Shown here one piece after another: positions 43,126 through 53,604 of a DNA stretch of 64,000 bases (positions are counted from its first letter, which is position 1; each line of letters starts with the position of its first letter). Origin of the DNA: Sepioteuthis lessoniana. Its lineage: Eukaryota > Mollusca > Cephalopoda > Myopsida > Loliginidae. The notes beneath the pieces were generated by a model. The model was not told the DNA's origin. It did no database searches and saw only the letters and a list, made by a program, of their open reading frames with translations. The position numbers and the translations under genes were made by a program. The stretch is taken from the NCBI GenBank assembly GCA_963585895.1, contig OY757911.1, forward strand, positions 65,322,158 through 65,386,157. The letters are read 5' to 3'.

Positions 43126-43651
43126 CATAGTTCTCCATTACATATTGAATATTAGAAAACCCCTGAGAACTCTCTACTTTTGAACTTCTACGAAGACGAC
43201 AGAAATTAAGTGTAAGGAAAAATATTTTTTCTAAGTGAAATTCTTTGTACTATATATTCATTCTTTATGGGATGATGCTGTTTTGTCTAAATAAAGTTAA
43301 TTAAATGTCGGAAAAATTCCTTTGGCTGAAAGGATATATATTTTTGGAAGTTATATTCACTAGAAAGTCCAGAAGCTTTTCACTACTTGTAATTCAGAGT
43401 GATTTAATTAACATAACCGGAAATCTGTTAATGTGCTGCAGGTGGTTCAAACAGAATTCTTAGCTAATCAATCTGCTGATCAATTTTCGAGAATTGTACA
43501 AAGCAGGTCCTACCTAAAACGTTGAAACTATTTCATAAAATACAAAACTCTTTTAATCTCACTTGTCCACGACTTTCTCTACTGACTGGTTTAAAGATTG
43601 CTTTCTATTGACATTTTTGTCATTTAACCACCACAATAAAAAATACCATTC
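43126..43651. other. AT-rich unique sequence
   Basis: No recognised gene, repeat family or RNA. Confidence 0.4.
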
Positions 43652-44640
43652 TATTATTCCTTCGAGAGTTTTTCAAACCAGCGTTAGCTGATTGTCTTTC
43701 ACGTGAGACCGAGTTATAGCAAGTTTCATCAGGTCTCTATGATTCCTTTCAGTCTTCTGGTCGATCTTAACAATGCTGTAGTCTGAATGGTCTCGATTGG
43801 TCTTCTGAATTTTTACTCTTCCAGTCCCTTTCCAAGCCTTTGGGGACCGTTCGTGTGCGTGAATTACAATTAGTATTACCGTTACCTTCATGTTCCTTAG
43901 CTTTCTTAGTTCTCTGGCAAGGTCTAAGTACTTTTCTCTCTTTCCGATTTTAACTCTGCGGACCGCTAGACCACAAGTTTCTTTTTTCTCTAATTAAAAG
44001 TAGAATTGGTCTTTTGGCTAGAATTAGGTGATCAGTTTTTATTTCAAAATCCCAGAGATTTTTTTTGCATCACATTCTTTAAGACTTATATTGTCCTTGT
44101 TTTGATGCATAAACACAAATGCAGACAATGCAGACGAATCATATTCTTCCTTCTGTTTTAGATATATATACATTTGTCAATATCATTTCTCGAATATAAG
44201 GCTTTGTGTGTCGTCATCAGCTTTCTTATCTTCTGTTCCGTTTGTCTGAGTTCCTCCCTTGTTTATTTCAATGTAAGATCCCGTGTATCATACAAGGGGG
44301 ACTACCCAGGTTTTCACCCCTTTGGTTTCTGTCGCGGTGCTTGGTTTCCAGAAATTTTCTCGTTCGTCTGAGATCCAATCTTATAACTATTTCTTTCATC
44401 TCTGTTTGTTTGATGGAGTCTGTTTCCAATATTCCTGAGTACTTGTAATTTTCTTTTTCTCTAAGGTTTCTGATTTTTCTTGGCAGTTCTATTCCTTCCA
44501 TTATTTGTTTTCCCCCTTTTCATTATGAGCATGGTTCATTTTTCTCTGCCACATTTCATTCCTATATCCTGACTATATATTCTTATTGTTTATATCGGAG
44601 TCTCCATTTCTTTTTCATTTTTTGCAAACTGCTTGTTTCT
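43652..44640 (-). pseudogene. R2-type LINE, C-terminal half
   Basis: Minus-strand reading, 5' to 3': an eroded 'KLFAK'-like segment near 44610, a 'NEKG' region, 'RRTRKFLETKHRDRNQRG' near 44290-44370, then 'LWDFEIKTDHLILAKRPILLL' near 44000-44060 (endonuclease motif with the acidic residue lost), then the 3' block including 'LTLV' to 43652. It carries the same features as the copies 32-40 kb to the left and in the same orientation. Stops and frameshifts throughout. Confidence 0.7.
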
Positions 44641-45240
44641 GATGTGCATATTTTTTATTTTTTAAGTAGAGGAATTAATATGTGAGTTGAATTATCACGA
44701 TCAGAAAATCCGCTGAACTCATACGCGTCACTTGTGTGCGATATGAACTGGTGGCTCAGTGTAACATATTGACCTTCGGCCCAGACGTCAATCGAGAAAC
44801 AGGTGCATCCGGTCGAAGACGTCAAGATATTTCCTTGACCGTGGACGGGTTGAATTGGGTGCAAATGTGACGCTCACGGGAAGCAGGTGCACGTCAAACA
44901 ATGATCTAACCCGGTGCGACAGGAAGTTCAGTTAGTTTGGAGTCAGTCAAGTTGAAGATAAGATGCTGTAGAGAGAACCAGCACCCAGCAGAGGGCTATG
45001 GGCCCTCAGGACCCCCGATTGAGCAGCCCAGCAGAACGAGAAAGAAGTGCCGCTAAAGGCGATATGTTGCAGTTTGTTCAGTGCCCAACTCACCTCTCAC
45101 ACATAACCCTTTCGTAACCCTTTCGCAACCATTTCGAATAAAGTGTGAGAGGTATATTTTTCTAAAGAAGTGTGTTCGTTCGTCATTATTGTTGATTTTG
45201 CTTCCGCTTGTATATGTATCATGGTTGTGACTATGCAATA
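44641..45240 (+). mobile_element. Possible solo LTR with a polyadenylation hairpin
   Basis: A GC-richer block (about 44860-45150) ends in AATAAA at 45137-45142. An 11-bp perfect inverted repeat, acctctcacac (45092-45102) and gtgtgagaggt (45143-45153), encloses three 'ccctttcg'-like repeats and the polyadenylation signal. Such a hairpin around AATAAA is reminiscent of an LTR R region. I see no second LTR, target duplication or internal coding, so the call is tentative. Confidence 0.35.
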
Positions 45241-45420
45241 TTAGTTGCAGAGTTTCGGCACTGCAATCTGTGGTCGCTGGTTTGATCTCCTGTGGTAGAG
45301 ATTACGGTATACACTGCTGATGAGACCTAATAAGGTCGAAACAGCTGTTCAGTGTTACTGTATATCGTGCGTAGGTGTTCACTGGATTTTCTGGTCGTGG
45401 TAATTCAATTCACATGCTTG
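45240..45420 (+). mobile_element. Hammerhead-bearing SINE (SINE-5), copy 1
   Basis: The body starts near 'gcagagtttcggcactgcaa', keeps the B box 'gtcgctggtttgatc' (A box lost), then a hammerhead motif at 45311-45355, then 'gtgttactgtatatcgtgcg' and the 3' end 'ggattttctggtcgtgg'. The same order is present in both copies at 46.73-47.05 kb. A tRNA-like head plus a ribozyme recalls the Sm-alpha elements of schistosomes. Confidence 0.8.
45311..45355 (+). ncRNA. Type I hammerhead ribozyme motif
   Basis: All parts of the consensus can be drawn. Stem I is acactg (45311-45316) with cagtgt (45350-45355), six base pairs. The core CUGAUGA is at 45317-45323. Stem II gacct/aggtc with loop aata spans 45324-45337. 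GAAA is at 45338-45341. Stem III is the palindrome acagctgt (45341-45348), only a two-pair hairpin in cis but able to pair fully between two molecules. The cleavage triplet is GUU with the predicted cut after 45349. Activity is inferred from consensus and not tested. Confidence 0.85.
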
Positions 45421-45844
45421 TTTCTGATTTGGCAATTTATTCGTTTTTGTGTTATTTTGAACACCTTGCGACACATTTGCTTCCTGGGAGAGTGTTTTCA
45501 GTCTCCATTAAATCTCATAAAAATACATTTCTGATTATCTGAGTTGGCCTAAATGAGTGTCTCCCTTGGCTTAATGAATGAATTTCACAGTTGAGATTGA
45601 ATTTACCAAATCTTATGCTATTTGACACTATCAACTTTGTACTAATACTGCTTTAAAATTTGACACTTTTCCTGATTAACGTACTATGGAGCGATGTGGA
45701 GCCTATTTCTCTTACATATTCATATGAAATTGTGTAATTGTTAATGTGCATAACTACATAGAATATTTAAAAAATTGTGAATTTGTATATCTACGAGGGT
45801 TGGTTGAAAAGTTCTTAGACTGACCAAGATACTTATATGGAATG
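45421..45844. other. Spacer
   Basis: No gene or repeat family recognised. At 45796 'gagggttggttgaaaagttc' resembles the start of a mariner-type terminal repeat, but it stands alone. Confidence 0.35.
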
Positions 45845-46425
45845 TTTGTCCAGTCGGCTGGGGCTGTAGAATACACCGACTGCTTCTCTGCAGAGGGGTA
45901 AGACCCCCCACTTAACGAGTGTTCTGGATATGACACTAAACAATCTGGTGGTGAGGTTCCAGCAATGCTGGAGCTTTGGGGAATGCGGAGTACCCCTTCA
46001 TTGCCATTGCTTCCAGGTCCACTCTGGCCCGGAGTGGTAGCACCTGATAGGGTCCTATCTATGGGTTAAATAGAATTAACAGCATACTTATGCTAAAATG
46101 AATTGTTTGAGTAAAACTGAATAGTTTGAAATAGAAATGACTTTTACAATTAAACCGTACTTACACTTAAACTGCGTGCTTATGCTTAACTGAATTATTT
46201 GAAATAGAACTGTTTTTCGACATTAAAACTGTATTTATACTTAACCGAATTGTTACATACAACTGCTTGATTAGTTGGAAATGTTTTTGACCATTAAACA
46301 GTGTACTTATGCTAAACTGAATTGTTTTAAATAGAACAGATTATTTGCATAAAAATGGATTTGTCGTTAAATAGCCTACAAAGGTTGATATGCCATAAAA
46401 CCCAACAACCCAACCAACCTTTTAT
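45845..46425 (+). mobile_element. Family A repeat, full-length copy
   Basis: The head at 45851-45880 (cagtcggctggggctgtag with caccgactgc), canonical middle blocks to 46070, tail modules (about 50 bp each, at least five) to 46345, then 'ataaaaatggatttgtcgtt', 'acaaaggttgatatgcc' and a (CCAA)n end. This is the best guide to family structure in the window. Confidence 0.85.
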
Positions 46426-46573
46426 GGAATGTGACCAAATGACATTTATTTTTCAGCATTGTCCACCTAGCGGTCTACACACTTCTTGCATCTGTGTTGC
46501 AGTGCTAAGGTCCCATTGGCCCAAAACGTCCTCAACAACAGATATGACGTCATCATATGAACCTTTTCAGCCT

Positions 46574-46576
<3 letters not shown>

Positions 46577-46614
<38 letters not shown>

Positions 46615-46633
46615 ATGTGTGTGTGTGTGTGTA
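46577..46633. repeat. (TA)n(TG)n microsatellite
   Basis: Compound dinucleotide tract. The open frame through it encodes Tyr-Ile and Cys-Val repeats and is an artefact. Confidence 0.95.
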
Positions 46634-46732
46634 TTAAATTTGAAAATAGCTGTAGAGTTATTGTTCGTATATAATTGTTCTTGACTTTTTATCAACAATT
46701 TACTTTATAAATTAAACTACCATGACAAGAAA

Positions 46733-46897
46733 ATCCGGCAAGCACTGTACGTGACATACGGAATCACTGGGCAGCTGTTTCGACCTAAATAGGTCTCATC
46801 AGCAGTATATACGTAATCTTCCTGCTGAAGATCGAACCAGCGACCAAAGAATGCAGAGTCGAAACTCTACCACTGAGCTACTGGTCCACATCGGCCA
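46733..46897 (-). mobile_element. Hammerhead-bearing SINE (SINE-5), copy 2, inverted
   Basis: This copy has the most complete tRNA-like head. On the minus strand 'tagctcagtggtagag' (46874-46889) is a good A box and 'gctggttcgatcttc' a good B box about 40 bp later, followed by the hammerhead and the 3' end 'ggattttcttgtcatgg'. It is the left arm of an inverted pair with copy 3. Confidence 0.8.
46765..46806 (-). ncRNA. Hammerhead motif, probably inactive
   Basis: Minus strand: CUGAUGA at 46796-46802, perfect stem II gacct/aggtc (46782-46795), GAAA at 46778-46781, stem III acagctg and a 4-bp stem I. The cleavage triplet reads GCC in place of GUC, so the required U is lost and cleavage is not expected. 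Confidence 0.75.
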
Positions 46898-46900
46898 GTT

Positions 46901-47050
46901 TCGGCTCTGCATTCTGTTGTCGCTGGTTCAATCTTCAGTGGGGGAGATCCCGGTAAATACTGCTGATGACACCTAATAAAGTCGAAACAGCTGTCCAGTG
47001 GTTCCATATGTTACGCGTGGTGCTTGCTAGATTTTCTGGTCATGGTTATT
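46901..47050 (+). mobile_element. Hammerhead-bearing SINE (SINE-5), copy 3
   Basis: The head starts at 'gccagtttcggctctgcattc' and lacks the A box. It has B box 'gctggttcaatcttc', the hammerhead and 3' end 'gattttctggtcatggttattc'. It is the right arm of the inverted pair; arms of about 145 bp are separated by a spacer of a few dozen bases. Confidence 0.8.
46959..46999 (+). ncRNA. Hammerhead motif with canonical GUC site
   Basis: CUGAUGA at 46963-46969, GAAA at 46984-46987, stem III acagctgt, cleavage triplet GUC with the predicted cut after 46995, and a 4-bp stem I (actg/cagt). Stem II (46970-46983) carries two mismatches, so activity is less certain than in copy 1. Confidence 0.75.
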
Positions 47051-47732
47051 CAATTTTTAACATAATTCCTCTATTAAAAAAAATGTATAACAATTTATTT
47101 GTTGCGTATATGTTAATCAAATGTCAAATAGGAATAAAATAATTGAAATTGTTGACTTATATATTTCTATCAAATCAGAAAGAAATGAATAAAAAATCAA
47201 AATCGCTCTAAAAATAAGTTGCTACCTTTAGTTTAATTCTTCAAATAGCGAGTTTTGAACTTCATCGAACTTTATGATTGGGTGAATTACAACTTATCAA
47301 TATCGGTTGTCCTCTTGAGTAATCTCCTTCAAACTGTTTTATTCATAACTCAATCGCAGAGATTATGTTTGGTTCCTTTGTCTAAAAAGCAGTAGGAGCA
47401 ACGATATATCAGTCAGCTCATCCAGTGGTGCACGAAACATGAATAGATGTCGACTTTGTATTATTCTTATAACAATTGTCCATGAATAAGGCTGTCTACT
47501 TTGTTAGTCGATTCATATTTCTTTCTTTTGTCTTTCTAATATGTTAAAATCTTCACCACAAAGTGGGTATCCTTGTTTTGTAGAGCATAGAACATAAGGA
47601 TTGCTTCAGAACCATTGGTTTTCTATACTGTAAGCGCTAAACATAGAATTCGCCGTTTATAAGAGAGACTGCTTTGTTGGTGATGTCGATGGCAAACGAT
47701 ACAGCATACAAACGTTATATATATATACACGC

Positions 47733-47740
<8 letters not shown>
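47051..47740. other. AT-rich unique sequence
   Basis: No gene or family recognised. A short (TA)n lies at 47716-47727. Confidence 0.4.

Positions 47741-47764
<24 letters not shown>
47741..47764. repeat. (GA)n microsatellite
   Basis: Perfect (AG)n tract. Confidence 0.9.
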
Positions 47765-48229
47765 TCTTTGTGTGACAATTGGATGATTTCTTTTAGGCCA
47801 TGATTAGTAGATATTTTGTGAAGATCTTTTTTTTTTTATTAAAATTGATTCCATCAGTACAAATAGAGTCTTTTGGGAATTGTCGCGTAACTGAGATGGT
47901 TGTATATTTCAAACCCGTGCTATTAAGATCTTTTCGTACCCAGTTAAAAACAATGATTTCAAATAATGATTTTCAAGGCTATTGTTATTTGAAAGATTGA
48001 CGCGATTCAATCGCTCTCTTTCTGTCTAGAAATAAATACTAGAATTCATAGATTTTCTTGGAAGAAGGAAAAAATTAATTAAAAACTTCTGAGAATAAAT
48101 TAAAGAAAGTCATTGATTCACATAAATCAATAGAGTAATTATTCAGTCATTGACATTGCTTATGATGACTCCAGTTAAAGTGTATATTATCAAATTGCAA
48201 AGGGATACTTGAATTATTAATGTTGAATA
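47765..48229. other. AT-rich spacer
   Basis: Short frames only, nothing recognised. Confidence 0.4.
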
Positions 48230-48575
<346 letters not shown>

Positions 48576-48704
48576 AAATTATGTAATTTTTCAATATTTT
48601 AAAATTGTTGAAATTGCTTACCAGACAAGGAGTGTGGGATGGTTTAGAGCGAGAAATAAACTGAAGGTGAAAGATCCGGAAAGGAACTTATTTTCTCAGT
48701 TTTT

Positions 48705-48930
48705 ACCCGCTTGAGTAATGGTTAGCGTCGTAGGAAATGAAATAAGCGACCCTGTTTCAAACTTTGGATCAAGCTGTTTTCATTTCACTTCAGTCTTGGA
48801 AAAGGCATAAACCCATGTTTCACTCCCAAGCAGGCAGAGTGAATTCTTTAGTATTGGTTTGGCAACCAGTGTAGGAAAAGGAAAACTCTGAATTCAAACC
48901 AGCTTTGTACGATAAAAGTGTTGGCCCGTT
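48705..48930 (+). mobile_element. Diverged SINE-2 copy
   Basis: 'cccgcttgagtaatggttagcgtcgtaggaaatg' is a changed SINE-2 head, followed by 'gcgaccctgtttcaaactttgg', 'agtcttggaaaaggcataaac' and 'aggaaaaggaaaactctgaattc'. The tail is lost or altered. Confidence 0.6.
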
Positions 48931-49464
48931 AATCAAATGTTTTTATCGTTCCCCAATGATATCTTCATCGAAATGATAAGGTCTAAAAAATTCGGCTTTG
49001 GGTTACCCCTACGACGCTTTTAGCCTGGTCAAGAAATCTTGGAAATGAAGCAACATAGTTCATTGTCTGCACAAGAAATAAAGAGATTCGCCAGCTCTGA
49101 TGATCCTTTTAAGATTTTTTCTAATATTGTGCAAAATATGGCGCTGGGACATCTGAACAGCGTGTTTTAAAAAGACACAACTGTACGTATTTTTATAAAT
49201 CTTATTAAAAGTATTTTAACAGTAGTTTTAGGCAAACCCAATATGCGAAGTTGGAGTTAAACATTAAATACATAATTGAGGAATTTGGTTGTTAAAAAGA
49301 ATTTCGAACTGAGTCTTTTCCATTTTATACACTCCTAGTTTCACAAGATTTATTTACCAAACCTAGTTTTGTTGATATGTTGGGAAGTGTAGACGTGTGG
49401 AAATTTTACATCACATTTCTTCCTCGCATGTTTCCAAAATTTATACGTGGTTCGTTATAGGTAG
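48931..49464. other. AT-rich spacer
   Basis: Includes a stretch (48985-49025) that resembles 19175-19230. No gene recognised. Confidence 0.35.
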
Positions 49465-49787
49465 ACAACATAACTGATCCTATTTACCCAACCCCTCCGC
49501 TCGGGCAGGATATGACACAAGGTCAATTTTTTAAGCGGAGTTTAACAGGTTTGAATTCAGAGTTTTCCTTCTAGACTAGTTGCTTTACCAAGGGCTGAAG
49601 AACCAAGTCTGCCCTACTATTTACCCATAGCTGGAGGGAGAAAAATTGGATTCATACCTTTCCCAAGGGTATTAGTGCTATGTGAAATGCAATCAGTCTT
49701 GTACAGGAATTGAACTCGTATCGCCGTGTCCATATTCTGTGACGATAACCATTACACCACGGGCACCTTCTAAACAACATAACTGAT
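49465..49787 (-). mobile_element. SINE-2, full length, perfect 14-bp target duplication
   Basis: The body (49479-49773) in minus orientation: tail 'cctatttacccaacccctcc', 'gcggagtttaacaggtttg', 'gctggagggag', 'cccaagggtattagtgc', B-box complement 'ggaattgaactcg' and head 'ttacaccacgggcacc'. The exact repeat acaacataactgat occurs at 49465-49478 and 49774-49787. This defines SINE-2 as about 290 bp, mobilised by LINE-type target-primed insertion. Confidence 0.9.
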
Positions 49788-49975
49788 AAAACCCAGAAGT
49801 GGAGCTGTTCGAATCTACGTAGCACATGAAGGAATAATTTCAACTGCTAAATACTGTTTATGATATGTAAGTGGTGTATGACGAATATCGTAGCGCGTAG
49901 ATTCTACAATGTTTTATTAATGGTCTAAGTGGCAACGAGAAGGATGTAACCGAGAGGTAACTTTTCAGTCTTTAT
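49788..49975. other. Spacer
   Basis: No recognised feature. Confidence 0.4.
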
Positions 49976-49977
49976 AT

Positions 49978-50320
49978 ATATTTACCAACCCATCTGCGCG
50001 ATCAGGATGTGACATAGAGGAAACTTTTCAGCGGAGTAAAACAGCCTTTATGTGTATTTACCACCCCCCTATACTCGGGCAGGATTTTCAACGGAGTAAA
50101 ACAGTTTTGAATTCATTGTCTTCCTTCTCCTAGAACGGTTGCCATACAAAAATTAAAGCGCCCAGCCAGCGTTATTATTTATCCAAAGCTAGAGGAAGAA
50201 TACTTTCCCAAGTGTATTAGGGCTATGTGAAAAGGTATGCTGCCTCGTTTAGGATTTGAACTTGGTTCGCCCTATTCAATTCTTACGATAGTAATCATTA
50301 TACCATGAAAGCCTCACAAA
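49978..50320 (-). mobile_element. Diverged SINE-2 with a partly duplicated tail
   Basis: The tail motif ('accaacccatctgcgcgatcagg', then 'accacccccctatactcgggcagg') occurs twice at 49984 and 50060, each followed by 'cggagtaaaacag'. The rest of the element continues once to the head complement at 50300. Confidence 0.65.
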
Positions 50321-50436
50321 ACAACTTTTTAAATATCCTTTTGAAGTCTATAACGTGACGTGTTCATTACTCTTTTCTAAGGTCGCCACTGATCGGTATA
50401 TGAATTCAGGTAAAATTGTCCCTTACCTACTGAGAG

Positions 50437-50439
<3 letters not shown>

Positions 50440-50501
<62 letters not shown>

Positions 50502-50585
50502 CGTGTGTGTGGTGTGATTGTAAACAGGGTTTGGTATTAAATAATCTACACAGGTTGATATATTATAAATCCAACCAAATCCAAT
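50440..50585 (+). mobile_element. (TA)n tract and family A-related tail
   Basis: (TA)n at 50440-50496, a short (GT)n, then 'cagggtttggtattaaataatc', 'acaggttgatatattataaatcc' and 'aaccaaatcc'. The microsatellite occupies the same place in the repeat as at 48397. Confidence 0.75.
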
Positions 50586-51049
50586 ACAATTTTCTTTGTT
50601 TTACTTTGTACCAGTCGAAGCAAAGTCTATAATGTTCTTTTATACGAGTATCATTATTTTTATACCGAACCTAGAAATTGATTTCTACAAAAGAGATTAC
50701 ATATCTAAAACGTATATTTATTTATTTTAATGATACCGGAAATGTAAACAATACAGAAAATTTAAAAACGGATTTTAATGAAAATGAATATTGAATCATA
50801 CCTTTTTAAAACCCTTGATTTTTTTTCTCCAGATTTCGCAAAAAAACAAACAAAAAACAAGCTCAAACATTTGAATTGAGCCGTTATAATATTCACTGAT
50901 TTCAGATGGACCCTAATCCAACATATTTCAGAGAAAAATCAATTTACTTTAGTTTTAGCTTTTAATTTTGATGAAAAACATGAAAGATTCATTTAACTTT
51001 TTTTTACGCTTTCTTATTCAACAAGACAAAGCAAATTATTTTCTTCGGA
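50586..51049. other. AT-rich unique sequence
   Basis: Nothing recognised. Confidence 0.4.
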
Positions 51050-51260
51050 TGGAAACCTTCGTGGGTTATTTAATTCTAAAGCCATACTTGTAGAAGGAAT
51101 AGTAGTGATACTAGTAAGTCCATAACTCGGGGTATAACGGGTATCGTATCTTTCTTATAAGGATTTGCTCAAAAGTGAATGTAATAGCGTTTCTGGAGTT
51201 CGACCTCGTTTACTTTGAAAGCGCAGCCTAGCAATTTAGCCATTACGCCACGAGGAAAAT
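51050..51260 (-). mobile_element. SINE-1 copy
   Basis: Minus-strand order: 'ggaaaccttcgtgggttattt', 'agtccataactcgg', 'tgctcaaaagtgaatgtaatag', 'gagttcgacctcg' (B-box side), 'gcagcctagcaatttagcc' and 'ttacgccacgagg'. Confidence 0.7.
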
Positions 51261-52274
51261 ATGTATTTTTTCCAGAAAAAAAATGCGTATCTGTTGCGGC
51301 TTGCCACGTGGTTGAGAGAGCGGCGTATGTTTCACTGGGGGTATGTTCCAGACCAGGTAAAAAGCTTATGTGTTTTTTTTAATGCAGACCAACAGATAGG
51401 CCTTTCCTACTAGGAAGATTGCTTAATACAATATACCCATTACCACTTCACCGAATTCGGTCTCGAGCGTCCAAACTTAGTGAAGATGTACAAGTTAATG
51501 GGCTTTATAAAAGAAGATACGGCTGGCTATATCAACCAAATAAAATGATGTATAAACTAAAAATAATGAAAATACGAGTTGTGTATTTGAATACGTTCAT
51601 TGAAACTTCGATTGACTTTGACTAATTAAAGAGTAAATTTTAGATCTTTCAATCTTAAAGCGTCATTAATTATCGTCTATGCTGAATCAGCGAAAAACTA
51701 TGAACGTAGTAAATAGAATTGGCTATTCGAGTTTGAATTTTAACTGAGATTATTTACGTTCATGTTAAACTAATTATCTTTTAAAAGGTGTAAAAACTGT
51801 CCAACATGCGTTCTTTTTTATTGCCGATTATCTTCACGAAATAATCACTTGGATAACCAACTATTTGCACGACAATCATTAAAGATGAAGATTACATCAA
51901 TGAAAGAGGTGGTGGCAATAATTAACCTTCGTAGAATTCAAGCTTGAAATAATTTTGTTTCTAATCACCGTATATCTGCTTAGTGGAGACCTATACTTAG
52001 ACTATTTGCGCAAAAAGTCGTTATCTCTTTCCAAGAACTTTTCTGTTTCTGAACGTTGGGGAGATTCTTCGAATTAGCATAACTGTCATTGTTACGGAAA
52101 GTGGAATCGGCGAACTGTTTAAGTCTGCTTTTATTCATTTCATTAATTCACCTCTCTTTCGATACTGTATGTTTGTTTTTTTTTACAAAAGTCTTGTTAC
52201 TGGTACAACACAAGTTTGACAGAGAAAAGTGCAATCAAGTCAGGAAATTTTCATTGCTATCCATTTCTATTTAC
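51261..52274. other. Unique sequence, no gene assigned
   Basis: The plus-strand frame at about 51425-51625 (PLPLHRIRSRASKLSEDVQV and so on) is basic and unrecognised; an exon cannot be excluded. The rest shows nothing. Confidence 0.35.
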
Positions 52275-52279
52275 TGTCA

Positions 52280-52400
52280 TTCATTTGGTTTAGTTTGGCA
52301 CAAGGTCATATGTTTGGGTTATTCTGTGAGAATTGAACGTGCTCGTAATGGCCTGCTATACTAGATCGCTAACCATTACTCCACGCGAGGAACTCACCCT
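52280..52400 (-). mobile_element. SINE-4-like copy
   Basis: 'ggtttagtttggcacaaggtc', 'tgggttattctgtgagaattg', 'ctatactagatcgctaacc' and 'attactccacgcgagg' follow the SINE-4 order in minus orientation, with a different head. Confidence 0.55.
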
Positions 52401-52810
52401 ATACTACCTATTGCATACAACCGAATTTTAATTTCATCAGAGATAGCTTCAGTTCATTTCGCATTACTGCTCTTCGGAACGGCATGAATCTACTTTTTCT
52501 TGAGCTCTATTCCATTGTCAGATGTCTTAAGTTCTCTCGTAATCGACATAGCATAAAAGTTGATGGAAAAGTGAGTATATGAATGAGCACTTTAGCAAAC
52601 CACTTTACCATAACTATTTCACCTGCTCCAGTAGAAAGACCTAAAAGCCGTTATCTCCATATTCAACGTTGTCAGAGGTTGAAAATCGATTATAGCTTAT
52701 TTAAGTGAGAAAGAAACGAAAAGCTCATATAAAAAATGAGACATAAAGTAGCAAGGTAGAATTGCAGCTAGAAAAAGGGTATCGTGTTAATTGAAAACTC
52801 AGAATAGTAA

Positions 52811-52814
<4 letters not shown>
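52401..52814. other. AT-rich spacer
   Basis: Nothing recognised. Confidence 0.4.

Positions 52815-52882
<68 letters not shown>
52815..52882. repeat. (TA)n(TG)n microsatellite
   Basis: Long (TA)n followed by (TG)n. Confidence 0.95.
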
Positions 52883-53176
52883 TTAAGATGAAATTCCTCG
52901 TTCAATTTGATTTTGTGTTTTTGGCAATATGAACTGGGAACAAGAAATAAAACGTAACGTTAAAGCATCTTTCATCTTGTTGACACTTCAGAAGTGATTA
53001 TCTTGGATTGAAAAAAATTGAAAACTTCATCAATGATTAATTGGTTGATTAATTGATTCCAGCGGCATGTTAACCCATCTGTGATTATTTTATGCTAAGA
53101 GGTTAGGAAAACGCTAACTTTGTACATTCATATTGATATTTTTGGGAGTAGTTTTTAAGAGTCTTTGAACACGGTA
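52883..53176. other. AT-rich spacer
   Basis: Nothing recognised. Confidence 0.4.
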
Positions 53177-53338
53177 ATATGATATCAAGTATTGTAATTT
53201 ACGAAGCTCTTTGCTTCGATGTGGCACAAGGCCGATTGAATGGGGCACCCAATGAGAATCAAACTCACTCTTGCAGGTTTGCTAGTCAAGCTTGCTAACT
53301 ATTACACTACCTGAGGTGCTCATATGATATCAAGTATT
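53177..53338 (-). mobile_element. SINE-4 with a perfect 17-bp target duplication
   Basis: The body is 53194-53321, from 'gtaatttacgaagctctttgc' to 'actacctgaggtgctc'. The exact repeat atatgatatcaagtatt flanks it at 53177-53193 and 53322-53338. On the minus strand the tRNA-like head has 'tgtaatagttagcaagc' and B box 'gagtttgattctc'. This copy defines SINE-4 as about 128 bp. Confidence 0.9.
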
Positions 53339-53374
53339 CTTTTTTAATACAAATATATCCTGAGTATGAAACTA

Positions 53375-53604
53375 AACTGAACCTGATCATCAGGCTCCAT
53401 TTTCAGATTTTTGGGCATGTGGAGTACTCCTTTGTTACCATTACTCTTTAGTCCATCCTTGACCCCAAGTAGTAGTACTTGTTACGGTCCCATCTATGTG
53501 TCAAACAGAATTGTTTAATCCTTTACTAAGAATTATTATTATTAGTCATTTGAAACCATACATCTGTGTGCAAATTATCTATTTTAATTACTTCATTTAC
53601 ATAA
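53375..53604 (+). mobile_element. Diverged family A copy
   Basis: 'tgatcatcaggctcc', 'gggcatgtggagtactcc', 'cattactctttagtcc' and 'ggtcccatctatgtgtcaaac' follow family A order with many changes. It lies just before a better copy. Confidence 0.5.

Noticed and set aside
44795..44835. Second ribozyme-like site (gagaaacagg, ggtcgaagacgtc)
   Set aside because: Lacks CUGAUGA and any consistent stem II, so it is not a hammerhead.
45796..45830. Terminal inverted repeat of a mariner element ('gagggttggttgaaaagttc')
   Set aside because: No partner in inverted orientation and no transposase nearby.
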